Part shown: positions 27,426 through 35,184 of the stretch, in pieces
Numbering within the stretch: position 1 is the stretch's first letter
How the letters are laid out: the number at the start of each line of letters is the position of its first letter
Assembly: GCF_003992595.1 (NCBI RefSeq)
Contig: NZ_RZNA01000004.1
Coordinates: forward strand, 62,001 to 126,000
Direction: 5' to 3'
Origin: Flagellimonas oceanensis
Lineage (GTDB): Bacteria > Bacteroidota > Bacteroidia > Flavobacteriales > Flavobacteriaceae
Length of the DNA stretch: 64,000 nt
Made by a program: the position numbers and the translations under genes
The notes under the pieces: generated by a model
The model's input: only the letters and a program-made list of their open reading frames with translations
Told to the model about the DNA's origin: nothing
The model's database searches: none

Positions 27426-28067
27426 ATGAAAGAAAAAAGAAAGAAAAACTTAAAAGTAGCAAGAACCTTACAGATTTGGAACGTCATCTACGATGTTATT
27501 GAAGTTGCGGTCTCGCTTATTGCTGGATTTACAGCAAATAGTTCGGCTCTGATAGGTTGGGGATTGGACAGCACGATTGAAGTGGTTAGTGCGGGAACAT
27601 TAGGCTGGCGACTACACGGCGAGATTAAAGGTATCGATGAAGAAAAAGTAAAACGAAGACAAAAAATCACGTTAAACGTAATTGCAGTTTCCTTTACGCT
27701 CATCTGTATTTTCATTTCCTACGATTCCATTACAAAGCTTATAAATAAAGAAACCGCAAACTGGAGCACGATGGGACTGATTATATTATTGGTTTCCCTG
27801 GTTGTAAATCCTATCCTGATCTATTTCAAAAGAAAGTATGGAAAGAAATTAGACAGTCCAGCCTTGCTGGCTGATGCTAAAGACACCTTTATTTGCTTAT
27901 ACCAAACCGTGGTCGTACTTATAGGATTGCTATTGGTCAACTGGTTAGGCTGGTGGTGGGCAGATCCTGTGGCGGCATTACTTATCGTTCCGTACGCTGC
28001 AAAAGAAGGCTATGAAGCCTACAATAAAGCTAAAAATATCAATTATAACACCGCACAAAATGACTGA
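27426..28067 (+). CDS. CDF-like cation transporter, membrane domain only
   Basis: 213 residues with five or six hydrophobic segments and the CDF-like stretch ALIGWGLDSTIEVVSAGTLGWRL in the second membrane segment, where family members bind Zn or Cd. The C-terminal cytoplasmic domain of typical 300-residue CDF proteins is missing; the gene ends soon after the sixth segment. It starts 6 bases after czcB and its stop overlaps the start of the Fur-family gene (ATGA). It probably moves divalent metal from the cytoplasm to the periplasm, supplying the RND system. Confidence 0.78.
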   Translation: MKEKRKKNLKVARTLQIWNVIYDVIEVAVSLIAGFTANSSALIGWGLDSTIEVVSAGTLGWRLHGEIKGIDEEKVKRRQKITLNVIAVSFTLICIFISYDSITKLINKETANWSTMGLIILLVSLVVNPILIYFKRKYGKKLDSPALLADAKDTFICLYQTVVVLIGLLLVNWLGWWWADPVAALLIVPYAAKEGYEAYNKAKNINYNTAQND

Positions 28068-28482
28068 AATTGAAAAAACATTAAATGACCATAACGTGCG
28101 TCCCACCGCAATGCGCATCTTGATTTATAAGTATATGGCCGATAGGGATGCCGCCATCGCCCTGACTGATATTGAGAATGCTTTCGCAAAAGCGGATAGA
28201 ACCACATTGTACCGAACCCTAAAAACGTTTGAAGAAAAAAACGTGGTGCATCACATAGATGACGGAACTGGAATCTCTAAATACGCACTTTGTGAAGAAG
28301 GCTGTAATTGTGAAATAGAACAGGATTTGCATTTACATTTTCATTGCACTAACTGTGACGAAACAGTTTGTTTAACGGAACTAAAAATCCCGCATATCAA
28401 TTTGCCAGATGGATATTTGGCAGAGGATGTTAATCTCGTGGTTACGGGAATATGCGAAAAATGCAGCAGTAATTTACTTTAA
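28060..28482 (+). CDS. Fur-family transcription regulator
   Basis: 140 residues: a winged-helix DNA-binding half (VRPTAMRILIYKYM...KADRTTLYRTLKTFEEKNVVHHID) and a metal-sensing half with EQDLHLHFHCTNCDETVCL and a final CEKCSSN, i.e. two CxxC pairs plus histidines as in Zur and other Fur proteins. I chose the ATG at 28060, which overlaps the preceding stop; a longer frame from 28012 would lie inside the CDF gene. It is embedded in the metal operon and is a likely Zn- or Cd-responsive regulator of it; no operator was found by eye. Confidence 0.88.
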   Translation: MTEIEKTLNDHNVRPTAMRILIYKYMADRDAAIALTDIENAFAKADRTTLYRTLKTFEEKNVVHHIDDGTGISKYALCEEGCNCEIEQDLHLHFHCTNCDETVCLTELKIPHINLPDGYLAEDVNLVVTGICEKCSSNLL

Positions 28483-28503
28483 TAAACAAACGAACAAATT
28501 AGA

Positions 28504-29301
28504 TTGATTTTGAAAAAAAGCACTTTTATAATAACTAAAATGGACTGCCCTTCAGAAGAGCAGATGATTCGGATGAAGTTAGAGTCTTATGCTCAAGTAA
28601 AACACTTGGATTTTGATATTCCAAACAGAAAATTGGAAGTATATCACGTGGACGACGTCAAGGCGATAAAAACGTCTATAGCCAGCTTAAAACTTGGGGA
28701 TTCCTTAGAAGGAACCACAGAAGCCGAACCACCCGTAATGGAAGACCAATCCAAACAAAAAAGAATCCTATGGTGGGTCTTGGGCATCAACTTTGGCTTT
28801 TTCGTTATCGAAATGACCACCGGTTGGATTTCTTCTTCGATGGGTCTTGTGGCAGACTCATTAGATATGCTGGCAGATTCCATCGTATATGCATTAAGCC
28901 TATTTGCGGTAGGCGGTGCCATTTCAAGAAAAAAGAAGGTTGCGAAATACAGCGGATACTTTCAGATGGCATTGGCAACACTTGGGTTTGCAGAGGTCTT
29001 GAGAAGGTTTTTTAGCAATACCGAAACACCCTTGTTTCAATGGATGATTATCGTTTCAATTTTCGCATTGGCAGGTAATTTGATATCGCTCTGGCTCATC
29101 AACAAGGCAAAGAGTCAAGAGGCTCATATGCAGGCAAGTGCCATTTTTACATCCAATGATATTATTGTTAATGGTGGTGTTATAGTAGCTGGGGTGCTGG
29201 TTTATTTTCTGAATAGTAAATGGCCCGATTTAGTGATTGGCGGCATCGTTTTCACTTTTGTAATGCGCGGTGCATTGAGAATATTGAAATTATCGAAGTA
29301 G
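28504..29301 (+). CDS. CDF-family cation transporter with HMA-like N-terminus
   Basis: About 265 residues. The first 70 look like a heavy-metal-associated domain (STFIITKMDCPSEEQMIRMKL) but with CPSE in place of the metal-binding CxxC. The rest is a CDF membrane domain with about six segments and the metal-site stretch LVADSLDMLADSIVYALSL in the second. Like the other CDF gene here it lacks a C-terminal cytoplasmic domain. The start codon is uncertain: TTG codons at 28504 and 28510 both fit and no ATG precedes the HMA-like region. Confidence 0.8.
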   Translation: MILKKSTFIITKMDCPSEEQMIRMKLESYAQVKHLDFDIPNRKLEVYHVDDVKAIKTSIASLKLGDSLEGTTEAEPPVMEDQSKQKRILWWVLGINFGFFVIEMTTGWISSSMGLVADSLDMLADSIVYALSLFAVGGAISRKKKVAKYSGYFQMALATLGFAEVLRRFFSNTETPLFQWMIIVSIFALAGNLISLWLINKAKSQEAHMQASAIFTSNDIIVNGGVIVAGVLVYFLNSKWPDLVIGGIVFTFVMRGALRILKLSK

Positions 29302-29334
29302 TTTTTAAAATGATATCAAACTTGATTAGAACAT

Positions 29335-31299
29335 ATGAAAAAGAAAAAAATAAACTTACGTGACTTAGAACCAAAAAAACAACAAGGCGAGCACAGTCAC
29401 GACGATGGCCATAACCATAGCAGCCCTGAAGAAATTTCAAATTTCAGAACCTATCTACCGGCTATTTTCAGCTTCGTAATGTTGATAGCCGGAATTGCTA
29501 TTGATTACTTTGATGCGTTTCCTTTCTTCAAAGGATGGATTCGCGTAGTATGGTACACGGTAGCCTATATCCCTGTGGGATTCCCTGTAATAAAGGAAGG
29601 CTGGGAAAGTATTAAAAAGGGGGATTTCTTTACTGAATTCTTCTTAATGTCCATTGCAACCCTCGGTGCTTTTGCCATAGGCGAATACCCTGAAGGTGTA
29701 GCCGTTATGCTATTTTATGCCGTGGGCGAACTCTTCCAAAATGCGGCCGTTAACCGTGCTAAGGGAAATATAAAAGCCTTACTCGATGTAAGACCCAATG
29801 AGGCTTTGGTTTATCGTGATGATGATTTTGTTTCAGTAAATCCCGAGACTGTTGAGATTGGCGAAAAGATACAGGTGCGTGTAGGCGAAAAAGTTCCGCT
29901 TGATGGCATTCTGCTTTCTGAAAAGGGTTCTTTTAATACTGCTGCCTTGACAGGCGAAAGCAAACCTGATACTATTGCTAAAGGTGATACTGTTTTTGCA
30001 GGAAGCATAAATCTTGATGGCGTAATCGAGATTGAAACCACAAAAGAATTTAAAGACAGTTCCATTGCACGAATTTTGGATATGGTGCAGAATGCAACCG
30101 CCAGAAAATCAAAGACCGAATTGTTCATTAGAAAATTTGCACGGATTTATACACCAATCGTGGTATTCCTCGCTATCGGACTTACTTTTCTGCCTTACTT
30201 TTTTATAGATGATTATGTATTTAGGGATTGGCTCTATCGAGCATTGATATTCCTCGTAATTTCCTGCCCTTGTGCGCTGGTCATTTCCATTCCTCTGGGC
30301 TATTTTGGCGGATTGGGTGCGGCATCGCGAAACGGTATTCTATTCAAGGGTGCATCCTTTTTGGATGCAATGACCCAAGTAAACACGGTCGTAATGGACA
30401 AAACAGGAACCGTTACCAAAGGCGTTTTTAAAATCAAGGAAATCAATTCCATCACATTTGAGGAAGCCGAATTTATGAAATACCTGATGGCGATGGAAGA
30501 ACAATCTACTCATCCCATCGCAAAAGCAATTCTCGAATACAAAGCGGACGGGTCAGATTATGAAGCGACAGATGTATCGGAAGTTGCCGGAAAGGGATTG
30601 AAAGGAAAGGTCAACGGGAAAACGGTATTGGTAGGTAACAAAGCCTTGATGACCTCAAACAGCATAGAAGTCCCTTCGGAAACAGATGGTATTGTAGAAT
30701 CAATCGTTATGGTGTCCATAGATGGAACATTTGCAGGTTATGTTACCATTGCAGATGAATTAAAGGATGATGCGCACCAAGCCATTAAACAAATTAGGGA
30801 TGCAGGAATTTCCAAAATTATAATGCTATCGGGTGACAAAGACTCAATTACACAACAGGTTGCAAAAGAGTTGAAAATCGATTGGGCAAAAGGCGGACTG
30901 TTGCCTGAAGATAAACTCAATGAGGTTGAAGAGCTCAAAAAGCAACCCGAAACCAAAGTAGCATTTATTGGCGATGGTATTAACGATGCACCCGTTTTGG
31001 CAGCAAGTGGTGTAGGTATTGCAATGGGTGGTTTGGGTAGCGACGTTGCTATAGAAACAGCCGATGTTATCATACAGACCGACCAACCCAGTAAGATTGC
31101 AAGAGCGATTAAAATTGGTCGTTCAACGCGACGAATTGTCTGGCAAAATATTGCGCTTGCATTTGGTGTCAAGGTCATAGTCCTCATTCTCGGTGCAGGT
31201 GGATTAGCGACAATGTGGGAAGCTGTTTTTGCTGATGTGGGTGTGGCGTTTTTGGCTATATTGAATGCGATACGATTGCAGAAGATGGAATGGAATTAG
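29335..31299 (+). CDS. Heavy-metal P1B-type ATPase (Zn/Cd/Pb exporter)
   Basis: Pumps soft divalent cations out of the cytoplasm with ATP. The 654-residue protein has a His-rich N-terminus (EHSHDDGHNHSS) instead of a CxxC HMA domain; the actuator motif LTGESKP; the transport-site CPC in SCPCALVIS near residue 310; the phosphorylation motif DKTGT (Asp near 355); HP in THPIAKA; and the hinge GDGINDAPVL. CPC with the late Lys in the membrane region fits the Zn/Cd/Pb group, though Co cannot be excluded. It is part of the rightward cargo operon (33-base gap). Confidence 0.92.
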   Translation: MKKKKINLRDLEPKKQQGEHSHDDGHNHSSPEEISNFRTYLPAIFSFVMLIAGIAIDYFDAFPFFKGWIRVVWYTVAYIPVGFPVIKEGWESIKKGDFFTEFFLMSIATLGAFAIGEYPEGVAVMLFYAVGELFQNAAVNRAKGNIKALLDVRPNEALVYRDDDFVSVNPETVEIGEKIQVRVGEKVPLDGILLSEKGSFNTAALTGESKPDTIAKGDTVFAGSINLDGVIEIETTKEFKDSSIARILDMVQNATARKSKTELFIRKFARIYTPIVVFLAIGLTFLPYFFIDDYVFRDWLYRALIFLVISCPCALVISIPLGYFGGLGAASRNGILFKGASFLDAMTQVNTVVMDKTGTVTKGVFKIKEINSITFEEAEFMKYLMAMEEQSTHPIAKAILEYKADGSDYEATDVSEVAGKGLKGKVNGKTVLVGNKALMTSNSIEVPSETDGIVESIVMVSIDGTFAGYVTIADELKDDAHQAIKQIRDAGISKIIMLSGDKDSITQQVAKELKIDWAKGGLLPEDKLNEVEELKKQPETKVAFIGDGINDAPVLAASGVGIAMGGLGSDVAIETADVIIQTDQPSKIARAIKIGRSTRRIVWQNIALAFGVKVIVLILGAGGLATMWEAVFADVGVAFLAILNAIRLQKMEWN

Positions 31300-31328
31300 T
31301 ACATTCATGAAAATTCATTATTTCATGT

Positions 31329-32453
31329 ATGGCTAAAAACGAACCCATCAAGCAACAATACATACCACGGTCTTACCTGAAAAATTTTGGTGTTGAAGGT
31401 AATAACGGCAACTATTTTGTTGATGCTTACAGATTGGAAGATGATTTGCTTCTTGAACAGATTAGTACAAAAAGTATTTGCTTTCAGAAAAATCTTTATA
31501 CGATTCCGAATGCCGAGATTGATAGGAAATACGATTTGGAATATCATTATGCCGAACACGTCGATTCTGAATTCCCTAAGATTTATAAACTACTTGTCGA
31601 TGAAAATGTGAAGATATTGACCTCTGAGCAAAAAAGGCAAGTACTATACGTCTGCCTATCCCTTTATTTTAGAACCCCGAGGTTTCTTAATCATCAGAAC
31701 GCATTTACCGACCAAATTTTAGATAGAATGTTATTGTACGCCGACGAAAACGGCGATGTGAAATTTACATTTGAAGAAGAAAAGCACGAATTCAATATTA
31801 AGGATATTGGTAAAGTTAGACACGAATTTAAAGAGCGTAACAGGATTAAATTCTTGGTTCAACATTTGGAAAAATGGAAAGAATTTGTGGATTTCAAATA
31901 TGATTGTACTATAAATGTCCACCGAATCAATGATGAGGATGCACCATTAATTACTTGCGATAATCCGGTATCAATACGCGGCGTAAAATCAACTCGATTT
32001 GAAGGCCTTTTTAATCCTGACTCAGTAATAACTTTGCCTTTAGATACCAAATACTACTTAGAAATCTTTCCAAACAGTATTGCTGATGGTCAAACCAGAA
32101 TTAATAGGATGGTTCACGATAGGGACTATGTTTTTACTACAAATGGAATCGTTCAGATTAATGCTGAGAAATTGATAATTGGAAAACCGGGTACGATAGA
32201 ACGACATTTTGAAATTCAATCGAGTTACGAGGATTCTGAAAATGGGGAACAATTTGTTGAAAAGGCAAAGTACAAGTTAGAGCAACTTCAGAAATTTACC
32301 GAACTTTTTGAAAAAAAGGGATTAACTTCAAAAGAAACCGTTGGTCAACTGAGAAAAATGCTAAGTCATGAATATTTCAAAGATGAAGACCAACTTATTC
32401 AAATGAAAAGGCTACTTATTGCTGCCGGACATTGGAATCAGAATCCGAAATAG
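31329..32453 (+). CDS. DUF4238 domain protein
   Basis: 374 residues, soluble, no signal peptide. The start KQQYIPRSYLKNF and later LITCDNPVSI are hallmarks of the DUF4238 family, whose biochemical function is not known to me. It starts 29 bases after the ATPase stop and may be cotranscribed, but it has no obvious link to metals. Its family is often a passenger on mobile elements; a toxin or defence role would be speculation. Confidence 0.75.
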   Translation: MAKNEPIKQQYIPRSYLKNFGVEGNNGNYFVDAYRLEDDLLLEQISTKSICFQKNLYTIPNAEIDRKYDLEYHYAEHVDSEFPKIYKLLVDENVKILTSEQKRQVLYVCLSLYFRTPRFLNHQNAFTDQILDRMLLYADENGDVKFTFEEEKHEFNIKDIGKVRHEFKERNRIKFLVQHLEKWKEFVDFKYDCTINVHRINDEDAPLITCDNPVSIRGVKSTRFEGLFNPDSVITLPLDTKYYLEIFPNSIADGQTRINRMVHDRDYVFTTNGIVQINAEKLIIGKPGTIERHFEIQSSYEDSENGEQFVEKAKYKLEQLQKFTELFEKKGLTSKETVGQLRKMLSHEYFKDEDQLIQMKRLLIAAGHWNQNPK

Positions 32454-32557
32454 AAATATCATAGTCCCCTATTTTTTTCACTGGTGCTACAAAAACTCGG
32501 TAGGCATTCGTCTATAAAAACTAAAACAAAGAACCAATCCAACTTCCTAAATAATAT

Positions 32558-32610
32558 GTCTACAGTTTTAGTATATAAGTATTTGCTTAAATAATGATAT
32601 ATTTGTAGAC
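32558..32610 (+). promoter_or_regulatory. Promoter and possible operator of the arsR-merTP cluster
   Basis: TATATTTG at 32598-32605 matches the -7 consensus. It is enclosed in dyad symmetry: GTCTACA (32558-32564) and TGTAGAC (32604-32610) are exact inverted copies, and inside lies TAAG-TATTTG-CTTA in an AT-rich setting like known ArsR/SmtB operators. The inner site would cover the -33 region, so the regulator could repress its own promoter. Confidence 0.5.
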
Positions 32611-32627
32611 GCGTTAAGTTAAAATTG

Positions 32628-32999
32628 ATGAGCTTGGAAATAACCTGTACCCGGAATGAAGCCGACCATAAACAAATATCACGGTGCAAGAGGACAATAG
32701 AAAATTCTTCCGATAGTTTTAAGGCCATGAGCAAAATTTTGGCCCTTGCCGGAAGTGAGGTACGACTGAAAATCCTATTTCTTTTGAACATAGAAAATGA
32801 ATTGTGTCCTTGCGATATTGCTGACATTCTTGAAATGAGTGTCCCCGCGGTATCCCAACATATCCGTAAAATGAAGGATGCAGGAATTATCACATCGAGA
32901 CGTGAAGGTCAAACATTATATTATTCGTTGGTAAAGAGTGAGGATAATGTTTTAAATGGAATTTTCAGTTCAATTTCGATAAGAAAGAAAACAGCTTAG
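32628..32999 (+). CDS. ArsR/SmtB-family metal-responsive repressor
   Basis: 123 residues with the winged helix MSKILALAGSEVRLKILFLLNIENELCPCDIADILEMSVPAVSQHIRKMKDAGII. The ELCPCD motif at the start of the recognition region is the classic cysteine metal site of ArsR/CadC-like sensors. A further Cys in the N-terminal extension (EITCTRNEADHKQISRCK) may add a ligand, as in CadC. In this setting it probably senses Hg or another thiophilic metal and derepresses merTP. I chose ATG at 32628 over a TTG one codon earlier. merTP starts 12 bases after it. Confidence 0.88.
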   Translation: MSLEITCTRNEADHKQISRCKRTIENSSDSFKAMSKILALAGSEVRLKILFLLNIENELCPCDIADILEMSVPAVSQHIRKMKDAGIITSRREGQTLYYSLVKSEDNVLNGIFSSISIRKKTA

Positions 33000-33011
33000 A
33001 AAGTTTAAATT

Positions 33012-33614
33012 ATGGCATCGAATAATACTTCAAACACCGCGGCCTATACCAGTATTTTTACCGCAGTTGCAGCATCAATATGCTGTATTACCCCTGTCTT
33101 GGCACTGATTGCTGGAACAAGCGGCATTGCATCTACCTTTTCCTGGGTCGAGCCGTTTAGACCCTATTTTATCGGCTTGACCATTATTGTTTTGGTATTT
33201 GCATGGTATCAGAAATTACGGCCAAAAACAAAGGAAGAAATAGATTGTGCCTGTGACGATGATGCGAAACCTACATTTTGGCAATCCAAACAATTTTTGT
33301 TCATCGTAACCGTATTTTCGGGATTGATGCTGGCCTTCCCGTACTATTCCAACTTATTTTATGCACAGCCCACAAAGGACATCGTCTATGTCTCTCAATC
33401 CAATATCGAAAAGCACACGTTTTATGTTGAGGGAATGACTTGTGTGGGTTGTGAGGCACACGTAGAAAGTGAAGTCAATAAGTTGGATGGAATTATTTCG
33501 GTAAAAACCAGCTACGAAAATGCCAACACCATAGTGGAATTTGACAAGACCAAAACCGATTTGCCCGCAATCAAAAAAGCCATAAACAGTACAGCTTATA
33601 AAGTAGTCAAATAA
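33012..33614 (+). CDS. Mercuric transport protein MerTP (MerT-MerP fusion)
   Basis: 200 residues. The N-terminal MerT-like part has three hydrophobic segments, with the vicinal cysteines ICCITPVLALIAGTSG in the first, and a cytoplasmic DCACDD pair. The C-terminal part is a MerP-like HMA domain with GMTCVGCEAHVESEV. Such proteins bring Hg(II) into the cell for the reductase MerA. No merA is present in the window, so either it lies elsewhere or this protein does another job. The next gene overlaps its stop (TAATG). Confidence 0.88.
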   Translation: MASNNTSNTAAYTSIFTAVAASICCITPVLALIAGTSGIASTFSWVEPFRPYFIGLTIIVLVFAWYQKLRPKTKEEIDCACDDDAKPTFWQSKQFLFIVTVFSGLMLAFPYYSNLFYAQPTKDIVYVSQSNIEKHTFYVEGMTCVGCEAHVESEVNKLDGIISVKTSYENANTIVEFDKTKTDLPAIKKAINSTAYKVVK

Positions 33615-33820
33615 TGAGACCTCAGTTAATATCAACAATTACTTGCCCAAATTGCGGGCTTGAAAAAGAAGAGGAAATGCCAACAACGGCCTGTCAATTC
33701 TTTTATGAATGTGACAATTGCAAAAAAGTCCTTAAGCCAAAAGAAGGGGATTGTTGTGTCTTTTGTTCCTACGGTACTGTCGCTTGTCCACCTATTCAGA
33801 ATAACGAAGATTGTTGCTGA
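33614..33820 (+). CDS. GDCCVxC-type small cysteine-rich protein
   Basis: 68 residues with 11 cysteines: CPNCG near the N-terminus, then CxFFYECDNCKK, and KEGDCCVFCSYGTVACPP, which is the GDCCVxC motif of proteins found next to merTP genes in Bacteroidota. It probably binds Hg or another thiophilic metal in the cytoplasm; the exact role is not known. It overlaps the merTP stop by one base, so it is translated with it. Confidence 0.8.
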   Translation: MRPQLISTITCPNCGLEKEEEMPTTACQFFYECDNCKKVLKPKEGDCCVFCSYGTVACPPIQNNEDCC

Positions 33821-34132
33821 TTGATTGCCTACACAGTTCTCTAGTAAAAGAAAACTTTTTCGGTGCATTTAAAAACAGTTCATTTTAACGGCCCTTTTTT
33901 TGAACTTCTTTTCTATTTCAAAAATTCTGTTGTCATTCGGTCACATTTGTGGTCTCTTTTATTTGTTTCGTTAATTGACCTTTTATGGGACTTAGATTCA
34001 TAAATCTAATACTGAAGCTAACGCATGTAATAAATGTGATACTTTTTCAAAAAATTATGCTATAAAGGATTAAAAAGCATAGAAATAGCCCAATTTGAAT
34101 CAAATAATACCGAGCTTAATTTAAAACCAGTT
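33821..34132. other. Non-coding right end of the element
   Basis: No convincing gene on either strand. It is AT-rich and leads up to the right arm repeat and the tRNA terminator; it could hold further integrase or accessory-protein sites, but I see no clear repeats in it. Confidence 0.6.
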
Positions 34133-34155
34133 TTGCGTGCAAATTGCGTGCAAAT
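34133..34155. repeat. Right arm-type repeat: tandem TTGCGTGCAAA
   Basis: Exact 23-base copy, in the same orientation, of 15131-15153. It lies 47 bases inside the right att site. Confidence 0.75.
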
Positions 34156-34156
34156 G

Positions 34157-34189
34157 AAAAAAGCTCCAAAAGTTAAAAACTCTTGAAGC
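34157..34189 (-). terminator. Element-borne terminator for tRNA-Ala
   Basis: On the minus strand GCTTCAAGAGTT, loop TTT, AACTTTTGGAGC forms a 12-pair stem (two G-T pairs) followed by T6. It begins 14 bases after the tRNA 3' end and lies inside the element, so it replaces the tRNA's stranded native terminator at 14944-14974. Confidence 0.8.
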
Positions 34190-34202
34190 CTTACTGTTAC
34201 TG

Positions 34203-34244
34203 TGGAGAATACCGGATTCGAACCGGTGACCTCTTGCCTGCCAG
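34203..34244 (-). repeat. attR: 42-base tRNA-derived direct repeat
   Basis: Matches 14984-15025 at 41 of 42 positions. The identity begins exactly at the first base of the tRNA anticodon loop, which suggests that strand exchange occurs in or near the anticodon loop sequence. Confidence 0.88.
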
Positions 34245-34276
34245 GCAAGCGCTCTAGCCAACTGAGCTAATCCCCC
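34203..34276 (-). tRNA. tRNA-Ala (anticodon GGC), integration target
   Basis: A complete cloverleaf can be drawn: acceptor GGGGGAT/ATTCTCC (two G-U pairs), D stem GCTC/GAGC, anticodon stem CTTGC/GCAAG with loop CTGGCAG (anticodon GGC at 34240-34242, reads GCC/GCU), variable AGGTC, T stem ACCGG/CCGGT with loop TTCGAAT, discriminator A. CCA is not encoded (CA follows A73). Bases 34203-34244, from the anticodon loop to the 3' end, are the element's copy (attR). Confidence 0.95.
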
Positions 34277-34333
34277 AAAGAGAGCGCAAAGGAAATACTT
34301 TTTTCTGAAAGTATCAAAAATTGCGCTGCTTCC

Positions 34334-35131
34334 TTAATCTTTTTTAACGCTCAATACCAATACCGGTATCTTAACGAAGAACTCCGATTTCTGAATGGTG
34401 TTCTTTTCCCATAGCTTTTTAAAGAACCCTCGCTTTCTTCGGAATACGCACAACATATCCGGATGCTCTTTTTGGAAATACTCCGTTACCCCCAAATAGG
34501 TAGTTCCGTTCTCTGTAATGGTCAATTGTGAGCTTAAATCCATCAAAGCGGTGTTCACTTTAAGATCGTCCTCTGTATATCCTGGCCTTTTTACCAATAA
34601 TAGGCTCACTTCTGACCTAAACTTGTTTTTGATGATGATCAAAGGGTTCAAAATACTGCTACGCTTCAAAATACCCGAGCCAAAAGCGGTCAATATTTTT
34701 TTTGCAGGCTTAAACGTTGTTCCCTTTGGAACAATCAAAGTAGGAATTTCGGTCTGTTTGATGATTCTTCCCGAAGTGTTCCCCAAATAAAGCTCTTCCT
34801 GAATATCATTACTTCTGGGCGCAATAATGATCAAGTCTATGCCAAGTTCTTTGTTAATGCTTTTTAATCCATCGATAATATCGCCATTGTAGGTGGCCAT
34901 TTTTATCTCAACACCTTTGGTGTCCACTTGGTTGATCACTTCTTTTAAATGTTCCTTGCTGCTCTTGGCAACCTTCTCTTCCACATTGGCCAAGCTTCCT
35001 ACCGCCGTGGTCACTGCGAACACATCCATAACGTAGATCATGGCCCCGAATTCCGAGGCAAAGTCAACCGCGTATTGCAATGTCTGCGCAGCATTAGGAG
35101 AAGTTCCAATGGGTACAAGTATGTTGTTCAT
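34334..35131 (-). CDS. Universal stress protein (UspA family), two-domain
   Basis: 265 residues. The first domain starts MNNILVPIGTSPNAAQTLQYAVDFASEFGA, the classic Usp strand and helix, and ends with a family-like ATP-site segment TSGRIIKQTEIPTLIVPKG. The second half (KKILTAFGSG...LLLVKRPG) is a more diverged repeat. It probably binds ATP and helps stress survival in the cytoplasm. I chose the ATG at 35131; a longer TTG start at 35200 adds 23 residues without family resemblance. It is divergent from the GNAT gene. Confidence 0.85.
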   Translation of the reverse strand: MNNILVPIGTSPNAAQTLQYAVDFASEFGAMIYVMDVFAVTTAVGSLANVEEKVAKSSKEHLKEVINQVDTKGVEIKMATYNGDIIDGLKSINKELGIDLIIIAPRSNDIQEELYLGNTSGRIIKQTEIPTLIVPKGTTFKPAKKILTAFGSGILKRSSILNPLIIIKNKFRSEVSLLLVKRPGYTEDDLKVNTALMDLSSQLTITENGTTYLGVTEYFQKEHPDMLCVFRRKRGFFKKLWEKNTIQKSEFFVKIPVLVLSVKKD

Positions 35132-35184
35132 GGTTTGGTGATTACGATTAAACCTTAAATTTACAATTAAATTGAAACGAATCA

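Larger units (their letters stand above)
14984..34244. mobile_element. 19.2-kb integrative mobilizable element carrying heavy-metal resistance
   Basis: Bounded by the 42-base tRNA-Ala repeats (unit length 19,219 bases from repeat to repeat). It carries a tyrosine recombinase at the left end, relaxase and MobC, replication-type proteins with iteron-like repeats, an AlpA-like protein, then about 12.5 kb of metal-transport cargo. No type IV secretion genes are present, so transfer would need a helper conjugation system. The 23-base arm-type repeats are found just inside both ends. I did not compute base composition. Confidence 0.88.
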
